DNA of 5,763 nucleotides from Ruminococcus sp. (GTDB lineage: Bacteria > Bacillota > Clostridia > Oscillospirales > Ruminococcaceae), in assembly GCF_019417665.1 (NCBI RefSeq), contig NZ_DXUU01000093.1:1-5763 (forward strand). The letters are read 5' to 3'. This document shows, one piece after another, positions 1 through 5,763 of the stretch (its first letter is position 1; every line of letters begins with the position of its first letter). The position numbers and the translations under genes are program-made. The notes under the pieces were generated by a model, which was given only the letters and a program-made list of their open reading frames with translations, did not search any database and was not told the DNA's origin.

Positions 1-374
1 TTGAAAAGCTCATCCGGCAGTATGACCGCCCGGTGAGCTTTTTCTATTGCGATCCGCCGTATTATGCCACAGAGAATTACTACAAAGATGTGGGATTTAC
101 AGCAAAAGATCATGTCAGATTGCGTGATGTCTTGTTGCATATTTCGGGCAAATTTTTAGTTTCCTATAACGACTGTCCCGAAATACGGGAACTTTGGAAT
201 AGACCGGGCATTACCATAGAGGAAATCAGCAGACTGAACAATCTGGCGCAGCGGTATGACGGCGGATGTATGTACAACGAGTTGCTGATTTCCAATTACG
301 ATACCAGTGAAAGAACGAAAATGACAAGACAGCTCTCTCTTTTTGACGATAACAACGGAGGTTTTACTTTATGA
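1..374 (+). CDS. DNA adenine methylase, D12 (Dam-like) class, C-terminal part (5' truncated by the window)
   Basis: Partial gene: the frame is already open at the first complete codon (position 3) and ends with TGA at 372-374, giving 123 visible residues. The GTG at 33 is only an internal valine, because coding continues upstream of it (EKLIRQYDRP precedes it). The catalytic DPPY motif IV of N6-adenine methyltransferases lies at 51-62 within FFYCDPPYY, followed by the FLVSYND segment and a late NELLISNYD stretch, both typical of the D12/Dam family (Pfam MethyltransfD12). Such enzymes transfer a methyl group from S-adenosylmethionine to adenine in a short DNA target. The N-terminal SAM-binding motif I and most of the target-recognition region lie outside the window, so specificity cannot be read. 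Orphan methylases of this kind are common on conjugative elements, where they may protect incoming DNA; that role is inference. The next gene overlaps the stop codon. Confidence 0.9.
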   Translation, partial: EKLIRQYDRPVSFFYCDPPYYATENYYKDVGFTAKDHVRLRDVLLHISGKFLVSYNDCPEIRELWNRPGITIEEISRLNNLAQRYDGGCMYNELLISNYDTSERTKMTRQLSLFDDNNGGFTL

Positions 375-613
375 AACAGGTGATTTTTTCACAGATTTTA
401 GCTGGAAACGGCGTGACAAATTTCAACGGACTGTTTGATGAAAATGGTCTGCCGGTGCGTGTGGAACTGGAGAAAAATGCTGACGGCGTCGTCCTTACCG
501 TTCTGCGCAGAGAATTATCGGAGGACGAACAGCAGAAAATCTGCATGGATTATGAACACTGCCAGGATTGTCCACTGTGTGAAGAATGCGATGCGGAGTG
601 CAGTGGAATATGA
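371..613 (+). CDS. Small protein with cysteine-rich (possible zinc-binding) C-terminus, function unknown
   Basis: An 80-residue protein I do not recognise. Its ATG overlaps the methylase stop as ATGA (371-374), and a good Shine-Dalgarno, GGAGG at 357-361, lies 9 bases upstream inside the methylase gene, so the two are likely co-transcribed and translationally coupled. Residues 1-45 look like a small beta-rich domain (repeated hydrophobic/charged alternation, LFDENGLPVRVELEK). The last 25 residues carry Cys58, His63, Cys64, Cys67, Cys70, Cys73 and Cys77, with spacings C-x2-C-x2-C-x2-C-x3-C, which suggests a metal site (zinc or possibly iron-sulfur). There is no signal peptide or membrane segment, so it is probably cytoplasmic. 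Small proteins like this often accompany methylases in conjugative elements of Firmicutes, but no function can be given. The start is well supported; the metal binding is inference. Confidence 0.8.
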   Translation: MKQVIFSQILAGNGVTNFNGLFDENGLPVRVELEKNADGVVLTVLRRELSEDEQQKICMDYEHCQDCPLCEECDAECSGI

Positions 614-686
614 CGCTGGATTGGTTTTGCTTAAGGATTCGTTCGCCGACTTTTCCAGCAAGATTCAGCAACAAAAAACGCATTAC

Positions 687-709
687 AGCACGTATTTTCG
701 TGCTTTTTT
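687..709 (+). terminator. Terminator-like hairpin with T-run just upstream of the adhesin gene
   Basis: AGCACG (687-692) pairs perfectly with CGTGCT (699-704) around a six-base TATTTT loop and is followed by a run of six T (704-709), the form of a short intrinsic terminator. An A-run at 673-678 could pair with the T-run around a bulge, so it may work in both directions. The T-run ends 2 bases before the Shine-Dalgarno of the next gene. It could end the methylase operon, or act as an attenuator or mRNA-stabilising stem in the leader of the adhesin. The stem is only six pairs, so strength is uncertain. Confidence 0.6.
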
Positions 710-711
710 GA

Positions 712-716
712 AAGGA
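712..716 (+). promoter_or_regulatory. Ribosome binding site (AAGGA) that fixes the start at 726
   Basis: AAGGA within AAAGGAAGT lies 9 bases before the ATG at 726. The site matters because the long frame is open upstream as far as 375, so a longer start is formally possible. The Shine-Dalgarno plus a classical signal peptide beginning exactly at this ATG decide in favour of 726. Confidence 0.75.
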
Positions 717-725
717 AGTTTGTAT

Positions 726-3700
726 ATGTTCAAAAACAAAATATTCAAGAAATTGGGTGCAGGTCTGATGGCAGGACTCTGCGCTTTTTCCATGATGGGA
801 ACAAATTTCAGCAGTTCGTTTGGTGCGAGTGCGGCAAGCAGTTCCACCGAAAATGTTGCATTTCCGTCCGCCGATACGGTTATCGCAAAAGCGGCAACCC
901 TGCTGGGAACGCCTTACACTTTTGGGAACAAAGGTTATTCTGGTATCTACACCCAGGACGCATATTCACCGCTGTCCGTCAATACCATCAAAAGCCTTGG
1001 CATCGACTGTTCCGGTCTAGTCTACTATACCCTGTCCCAGCTTGGCTACAAAACCACGGGCTTTTCCTGGAACAATCCCGTTCCGGTAGACACAGCCCAC
1101 TGGCTGACTGTCAGCGATAACTGCACGATCAGTTACGGCGGTAAAACCTCGAAAGTTGATGTTGAAAAGCAGAACATCAAAACGGAAGATCACCCCTACT
1201 GGGAATGCGCTGACGGTTCGACGATTACAGCCGGTTCGGTGGTTGTGGCAGAAACCAAAAACATTAACCATGCCTGGATTTACATGGGCGAGTTCAATTC
1301 CCGAAACGATGTGGTATCCTATCTGAAAAGCATCGGCGTTCCGGAAAGTCTGATCACTTCATCAACAGTCGGCAGCGGAAAGGGTGACGGTGGCACACAC
1401 TGGCGTATCGAATCCAACGGTTCGCAGGGTGTTGTCATCAACAACAATACCGATGGAAAAAGCGCAACCGCACTGAATACTTCGGCGTTTCGTATTACCC
1501 AGAATGATGCAACCTTCCGCATCAAGAAGTGCCTCGACGGAACATCTCAGATTGTCGGAAAATCCACAGTGGACGGCAGCACGGCAAAGTACGGCGTTTA
1601 CTCTGATTCTGCGTGCAAAACTAAAGTCGGAGAAATTACGATTGGCGCAGATGGTACAGGTTCGATAAAGCTGCCTATGGGGAGTTATTACGTCAAGGAA
1701 ATTTCTGCTCCGAAAGGCTATGCGCTGTCAACAAAAGTTTACGAACTAAAAGCCAATCAGACCGTGACCGTGTACGAGGACTATGAAACTGGCACCATTA
1801 AAATCAACAAGACCTCTGAAGATAATGTTGTGAAAGATATCGAATTCAAAGTGACCGGTTCGGACGGCAGCAGTTACACGAAAAAGACAAATTCAAGCGG
1901 TGTTGCGGAATTTTCTGGACTGAAAGTGTACAACCCCAGTACAGGCAAGGCGATCACCTACACCGTTTCCGAAATCAATGTTGCCACACGTTACGAAACG
2001 CCCAAAGCGCAGAATGTGACGCTGGCAAGCGGAGATGTGGATTTAACGGTGAATATGAATTTTGTCAACGACCTGAAAAAAGGGTCGATCAAAATCAATA
2101 AGCAGTCGGAGGACGGCGAAAACGGCGACCGTGAATTTACGATCACAGGCGGCGGAAAAACTTACACCATAAAAACAGGCTCTGACGGCATTGCCATACT
2201 TTCTGACATTCCCGTCTATGACAGCAATAACGAAAAGATTGTCTACACGATTTCTGAGAAAAATGTGCCGATAAAATACGTTGTTCCTGCCGATCAGACC
2301 GCTACGCTGACGGCTGACGCTACCACAACGAAAACATTCAAAAACGCGTTGAAAAAGTTCACCGCAGGGGTTGTGAAACAGGATGCGGAAACTGGTTCTG
2401 CACAAGGAGACGCGACTCTTGCCGGCGCAGTTTATGGACTGTATCTGGACGGCGAACTCATTGATACCTACACCACCGATTCGGACGGCTATTTCAAGAC
2501 AAAGGAATATGTTTGCGGCAATTATACGCTTCAGGAAATCTCCCCATCTGAAGGCTATCTGTTGGATGAAACGGTTTACTCCGTCGGCGCAGAAGCCAAG
2601 AATTATACAGTAGAACATAATCTGATTTCCGTTGCCGTGACCGAGGATGTGGTAAAGGGAAACATTTCCATTTTGAAGCATTCTGATGATGGCAGCACGC
2701 AGATCGAAACGCCGGAAGTCGGCGCTGAATTTGAGGTTTTCCTCAAGAGTTCCGGCAGTTATGAAAATGCAAAAGACTCCGAAAAAGACTACCTTATCTG
2801 TGATGAAAACGGCTTTGCACAGACAAAAAATATGCCATACGGCGTGTACACGGTGCATCAGACTGTCGGCTGGGAAGGTACGGAGTTGATTGCGGATTTC
2901 GATGTGTACGTCAGCGAAAACGGCAAGACCTATGCGTTTCTTTTGAACAATAGGGAGTTTGAAAGCTATGTAAAAATTGTAAAAGTGGATTCCGAAACTG
3001 GAAATACCATTCCCTACGAGGGCGCAGGATTTGAGATTTACGATTCTAACGGCGAAAAGATTTCCATGTCCTACAGTTACCCGACACCTACTACAATTGA
3101 TGTATTTTACACCAATTCCGAAGGCTATCTGATCACACCGGAAGTTCTTTCTTACGGAGAATACACGCTTGTGGAGGTGCAAGCTCCCTACGGGTATGTG
3201 CTGGACAGCACTCCTGTGTCCTTCACAATCTCCACTGAAAATGCAGAGGAAGAAAACGCTTTGACAATCGTGAAAGTCACAAAGGAAAACACCGCCCAGA
3301 AGGGCAGAATCAGCGTTCAGAAAACCGGCGACAGCTTCGTGTCTGTTGCAGCGGCGTCCTCCGCTTACACAGATGAAAACGGCGAAACAATCGTCAATCC
3401 TACCACCTACACTCCCGTGTTTGCGAACGGAAATCTTTCCGGTGCAGTATTTCAGGTGATCGCCTCTGAGGATATTGTTACTCTTGACGGCACGATTCGT
3501 GCCAATGCAGGGGATGTTGTGGCAGAGCTGACAACAGACGAAAACGGCTATGCGGAAACGGAGTTGCTGTACCTCGGAAAGTATGAAATTCGTGAAATTA
3601 CTGCGCCTTACGGCTACGTATTGAACAGCGAAACGCAGGTTGTAGAGCTTGTGTACGCAGGGCAGGAAATCGCTGTTCTGGACACCACAAATACGTCATT

Positions 3701-5763
3701 TGTCAATGATTATCAGGGTGTTGAAATCTCACTTTCTAAGGTTATGGAAAGTGATGAAACCTTCGGCATTTCGGCAGAAAACAGCGCAGTGAATGTCCGC
3801 TTCGGACTGTTTGCAGCGGAAGAAATTGTGGCTTCTAACGGCTCAGCGATTCCTGCGGACGGTTTAATTGCGGAGGTTTCTCTGGATGAAAATATGACGG
3901 CTGTCATTGCAGAGAAAATTCCATTTGGCAAGTATTATGTGCAGGAAATCGCCACAGACGAGCATTACGTTTTGAACGGTGAAAAGTATCTTGTGGACTT
4001 TGAATATATAGGGCAGGAAGTCACAACAGTCAGCATTGATTGCGGTCAGTTTACAAATGAGCTGAAGCGTGGAAAAATCGAAGGAATCAAGGGAAATGAA
4101 TCCGATGAACCGCTGGAGAATGCGTTGTTTGGATTGTTTGCGGTTGATACTGTTGACTTTGTTGCAGACAGCGCATATATGACGGCTGTGTCCGATGAAA
4201 ACGGATATTTTGAGTTTGATGACGTTCCCTACGGCGAGTATGTTATCAGAGAAATCAAAGCTCCCACAGGCTACCTTCTCAGTGAGGAAAGCTATCCCGT
4301 GACAATTTCTGAGGACGGCGAAATTGTGGAAATCACAGCTGAAAACAAGCCGATTACCATTGAAATTTCCAAACAGGATGTATATGGAGAAGAACTTTCC
4401 GGTGCGGAAATGGAGCTTATCAACAGCGACAAAGAAACTGTTGATAAATGGATTTCTGATGGCACTAATCATGTTGTTACCGAACTTCCTGCCGGAGATT
4501 ACACACTGAAAGAAATCGCTGCTCCTGACGGCTATGTGATTGCAACCGACATCAGTTTTACAGTTGATATTTACGGTAATGTTACCGTAGAAAACGCAGA
4601 CGCAGTTGCTGTTTCGGAAGACGGCAATCCGCTGATTGTTATGGTAGACGATACCACAAAAGTGCGGATTTCTAAGCAGGATATCACCACCGGCGAGGAA
4701 CTGCCCGGTGCGGATTTGCAGATCATTGACAAGAATGGGGACGTAATCGAGGAATGGACTTCTACCAAAGAGTCGCATTATTTGGAGGCGGTTCTCAAAG
4801 CTGGTGAAACCTACACATATGACAATTTAACTGCATGGCGTGATCTCGTCATAAGGCAAATTCCAAACATTGCAAAGCATCAAAAAATTGATCTGGCAAA
4901 TCTCAGGTGGTATGCAGCTTTTCATGATAAGGAAACCAATCCTCATGTGCATATCATTATCTATTCCACAAACGAGCGTGAAGGATTTCTGACGAATCAT
5001 GGCATCGAAAAAATCCGCAGCGGCTTTGCAAATGATATTTATCAGGATGAATTGCATCATCTATATCAGCAGCAAACGGACTTGCGGAATCTCTTGAAAA
5101 AGGAGTTGGCGGAGTTGATGCAGAAGCTTGCATCTGACATTTCATCCAGTGCTTTTTCAGATGCAGAATTATTACGCCTGGTTGCAAAGCTACATGAACA
5201 GCTGGTAACTGCAAAAAGCAAGAAAACTTATGGATACTTAAAGCCGGAAATTAAGCGGACTGTTGATGAGATATTTTCTCATCTTGCAGAAAACGAATTG
5301 ATTCGAAAAATGTATGCTCTCTGGTGTGAGATGGAACAGCAGAAGCATGATGTGTATTCATCTGCACGAGTTGATTTTCCTTCGTTTGTTGGTAACAAAG
5401 AATTTAAGTCGGTGAAAAATATGATTGTGCAAACGGTGGCGCAAATGCAGCCGCCTGACATAGAGATAGCCGAACCTGAGCCGCCGGAACCAGAATTTTT
5501 CGATGAAGCAGTTCCATTCGACATCCCTCCGGATGATCTGCAATCCGAAAATTTTACGGAAGAACATACGGAAAAGTTCCGCCTGAAGTGGAGCGACCAT
5601 TATAAATCAGCTTGCAAAATAATTTACGACAAGCAGTCAAAAGTAGAAGATTTCCAAAAAGTGGAGCAGCTTTTATTGTCGGAGGCGGAGTCGGGAAATG
5701 CGCTCGTGATGTTTGAATTGGGAAAGCTGTATGCGTCTGAAAAGCTGGGCAAAAAGGATACGG
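726..5763 (+). CDS. Secreted NlpC/P60 - SpaA/Cna-B repeat adhesin fused in frame to a relaxase fragment (3' end beyond the window)
   Basis: One open frame of 1679 visible codons without a stop. Residues 1-36 are a signal peptide: basic start MFKNKIFKK, hydrophobic core, likely cleavage after ASA. Residues about 50-240 are an NlpC/P60-type cysteine peptidase domain with catalytic Cys95 in DCSGLVYY, His182 in NHAWIYMG and possibly His225 in GTHWRIES as the third polar residue; such domains cut peptidoglycan peptides. Residues 262-1290 hold ten SpaA/Cna-B-like repeats, usually stabilised by Lys-Asn isopeptide bonds, as in Gram-positive pilins and adhesins. An eleventh starts at about 1312 and stops at 1364. 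From 1365 the sequence is a MobP3/MobL-like relaxase without its N-terminus. No LPXTG signal or membrane anchor is seen. The expected adhesin product would be exported and surface-bound; a relaxase acts on DNA in the cytoplasm, so the combination is biologically odd. The adhesin part is secure; whether the fusion is real is doubtful. Confidence 0.85.
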   Translation, partial: MFKNKIFKKLGAGLMAGLCAFSMMGTNFSSSFGASAASSSTENVAFPSADTVIAKAATLLGTPYTFGNKGYSGIYTQDAYSPLSVNTIKSLGIDCSGLVYYTLSQLGYKTTGFSWNNPVPVDTAHWLTVSDNCTISYGGKTSKVDVEKQNIKTEDHPYWECADGSTITAGSVVVAETKNINHAWIYMGEFNSRNDVVSYLKSIGVPESLITSSTVGSGKGDGGTHWRIESNGSQGVVINNNTDGKSATALNTSAFRITQNDATFRIKKCLDGTSQIVGKSTVDGSTAKYGVYSDSACKTKVGEITIGADGTGSIKLPMGSYYVKEISAPKGYALSTKVYELKANQTVTVYEDYETGTIKINKTSEDNVVKDIEFKVTGSDGSSYTKKTNSSGVAEFSGLKVYNPSTGKAITYTVSEINVATRYETPKAQNVTLASGDVDLTVNMNFVNDLKKGSIKINKQSEDGENGDREFTITGGGKTYTIKTGSDGIAILSDIPVYDSNNEKIVYTISEKNVPIKYVVPADQTATLTADATTTKTFKNALKKFTAGVVKQDAETGSAQGDATLAGAVYGLYLDGELIDTYTTDSDGYFKTKEYVCGNYTLQEISPSEGYLLDETVYSVGAEAKNYTVEHNLISVAVTEDVVKGNISILKHSDDGSTQIETPEVGAEFEVFLKSSGSYENAKDSEKDYLICDENGFAQTKNMPYGVYTVHQTVGWEGTELIADFDVYVSENGKTYAFLLNNREFESYVKIVKVDSETGNTIPYEGAGFEIYDSNGEKISMSYSYPTPTTIDVFYTNSEGYLITPEVLSYGEYTLVEVQAPYGYVLDSTPVSFTISTENAEEENALTIVKVTKENTAQKGRISVQKTGDSFVSVAAASSAYTDENGETIVNPTTYTPVFANGNLSGAVFQVIASEDIVTLDGTIRANAGDVVAELTTDENGYAETELLYLGKYEIREITAPYGYVLNSETQVVELVYAGQEIAVLDTTNTSFVNDYQGVEISLSKVMESDETFGISAENSAVNVRFGLFAAEEIVASNGSAIPADGLIAEVSLDENMTAVIAEKIPFGKYYVQEIATDEHYVLNGEKYLVDFEYIGQEVTTVSIDCGQFTNELKRGKIEGIKGNESDEPLENALFGLFAVDTVDFVADSAYMTAVSDENGYFEFDDVPYGEYVIREIKAPTGYLLSEESYPVTISEDGEIVEITAENKPITIEISKQDVYGEELSGAEMELINSDKETVDKWISDGTNHVVTELPAGDYTLKEIAAPDGYVIATDISFTVDIYGNVTVENADAVAVSEDGNPLIVMVDDTTKVRISKQDITTGEELPGADLQIIDKNGDVIEEWTSTKESHYLEAVLKAGETYTYDNLTAWRDLVIRQIPNIAKHQKIDLANLRWYAAFHDKETNPHVHIIIYSTNEREGFLTNHGIEKIRSGFANDIYQDELHHLYQQQTDLRNLLKKELAELMQKLASDISSSAFSDAELLRLVAKLHEQLVTAKSKKTYGYLKPEIKRTVDEIFSHLAENELIRKMYALWCEMEQQKHDVYSSARVDFPSFVGNKEFKSVKNMIVQTVAQMQPPDIEIAEPEPPEPEFFDEAVPFDIPPDDLQSENFTEEHTEKFRLKWSDHYKSACKIIYDKQSKVEDFQKVEQLLLSEAESGNALVMFELGKLYASEKLGKKDT
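873..1445 (+). other. NlpC/P60-like cysteine peptidase domain of the adhesin
   Basis: Residues about 50-240 of the long protein. The domain opens with an alpha-helical stretch (DTVIAKAATLLGTPYTFGN), the usual lead-in to NlpC/P60 domains, followed by the nucleophile motif with Cys95 (codon 1008-1010), then ITAGSVVVAET and the catalytic histidine motif with His182 (codon 1269-1271). His225 in GTHWRIES may be the third residue. An insert of about 60 residues between Cys and His motifs is rich in polar residues. It probably cleaves D-glutamyl-diamino-acid peptide bonds in peptidoglycan, or serves as a wall-binding or wall-remodelling module at the site of cell contact; substrate is not readable from sequence. 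Confidence 0.8.
1509..4817 (+). repeat. Array of ten complete and one broken SpaA/Cna-B immunoglobulin-like repeats
   Basis: Approximate residue ranges: 262-352, 356-449, 453-544, 545-643, 645-745, 748-857, 860-996, 998-1113, 1116-1208, 1210-1290, and a broken 1312-1364. Each has an early strand with a lysine (K362, K459, K551, K651, K753, K866, K1005, K1122, K1216, K1317). Mid-domain comes a DENGY-like turn, then a Y-x-hydrophobic-x-E motif with the putative catalytic glutamate (E325, E416, E511, E604, E817, E957, E1074, E1176, E1263), often followed by APxGY. Most end in an Asn-containing strand (N448, N540, N994, N1111, N1207, N1290). This is the Lys-Glu-Asn set of isopeptide-forming domains. 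Repeat 5 has Gln712 where the others have Glu. The copies are diverged at both protein and DNA level, so this is an old array rather than a recent tandem expansion. Confidence 0.85.
4818..5763 (+). other. Relaxase moiety (MobP3/MobL-like) lacking its N-terminus, fused to the adhesin
   Basis: Residues 1365-1679 of the long frame. The stretch from YDNLTAWRDL through LRWYAAFHDKETNPHVHIIIYS and then GFLTNHGIEKIRSG is characteristic of relaxases on Firmicutes conjugative and mobilizable elements. H1400, H1407 and H1409 form the metal-binding HUH-type motif. A helical region follows, with KTYGYLKPEIKRTVDEI at about 1439-1475, then an acidic, proline-rich linker near 1580-1604 (EPEPPEPEFFDEA). The window ends in a segment resembling a Sel1-like repeat (ESGNALVMFELGKLY), as in many MobP3-type proteins. 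The N-terminal part expected to carry the nicking tyrosine is absent and replaced by adhesin sequence. No in-frame start with a ribosome binding site is seen near the joint, so it is unlikely to be made as a separate protein. The family name is from recall; relaxase identity is firm, subfamily less so. Confidence 0.8.

Noticed and set aside
33..374. Taking GTG at 33 as the methylase start
   Set aside because: This would start immediately before the DPPY motif and omit the SAM-binding half; the frame continues upstream to the window edge, so it is an internal codon.
614..725. A promoter for the adhesin in the short spacer
   Set aside because: I see no convincing pair of -35 and -10 boxes with proper spacing, and the hairpin lies downstream of any candidate.
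820..1020. Plus-strand 66-codon frame inside the NlpC/P60 region, with other short plus-strand frames at 2383-2613, 2686-2889 and 4324-4509
   Set aside because: Out-of-frame shadows of the adhesin, with basic, disordered-looking translations and no ribosome binding sites.
2043..3182. Long minus-strand open frame of 379 codons
   Set aside because: It lies fully antisense to the repeat array. The translation is rich in Cys, Phe, Ile and Arg with no domain pattern, and has no convincing ribosome binding site; it is the mirror of the codon bias in the adhesin.
3864..4778. Minus-strand open frame of 304 codons
   Set aside because: Antisense to repeats 8-11, with a low-complexity Phe/Asn/Ile-rich composition and no recognisable motif; a shadow of the sense gene.
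1509..4817. Recent DNA-level tandem duplication or CRISPR-like repeats
   Set aside because: The repeats are protein-level, about 80-135 residues apart and diverged in DNA; only short recurring words such as GAAAACGGC and GGCTAT are shared, as expected from conserved turns.
4571..5600. Several overlapping minus-strand frames of 65-85 codons across the joint and relaxase part
   Set aside because: All are short, mutually overlapping and antisense to clear relaxase coding sequence with its HUH motif; none has family features.

Overview
The window looks like part of an integrative and conjugative (or mobilizable) element from a gut-type Firmicute, probably a Clostridia/Oscillospiraceae relative. 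The basis is the mix of a D12-class DNA adenine methylase, a large secreted NlpC/P60 plus SpaA/Cna-B adhesin and a Gram-positive MobP3/MobL-like relaxase, all with AGGAGG-like ribosome binding sites and moderate GC content. The assignment is by recognition of protein families, not by database search. All genes are on the + strand.

Layout: (1) 1-374 is the C-terminal part of a DNA adenine methylase whose start lies outside the window. (2) 371-613 is a small protein with a cysteine-rich tail, overlapping the methylase stop by 4 bases (ATGA) and probably translationally coupled to it. (3) 614-725 is a short spacer holding a terminator-like hairpin that ends 2 bases before the ribosome binding site region of the next gene. 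(4) 726 to the window end is one uninterrupted reading frame of 1679 visible codons with no stop. It reads as signal peptide, NlpC/P60 cysteine peptidase domain, ten complete SpaA/Cna-B-like immunoglobulin-like repeats and an eleventh that breaks off half way. From residue about 1365 it continues as the middle and C-terminal part of a mobilization relaxase, with an HUH histidine motif and the start of Sel1-like repeats.

The main result is this in-frame joint at about 4816-4821. A secreted, presumably wall-anchored adhesin loses the second half of its last repeat and any sorting signal, and runs directly into a cytoplasmic DNA-processing enzyme that has lost its N-terminus, where the catalytic tyrosine is expected. 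The two halves belong in different compartments. A deletion between two genes of the same element, or an assembly/template chimera, is therefore more likely than a new functional fusion, but the frame is intact and the joint deserves a check against raw reads.

In an intact element the methylase would be expected to modify element or host DNA (for example against restriction), the adhesin to attach or remodel the envelope for cell contact during transfer, and the relaxase to nick and pilot the DNA. These roles are inferred from families, not shown here.
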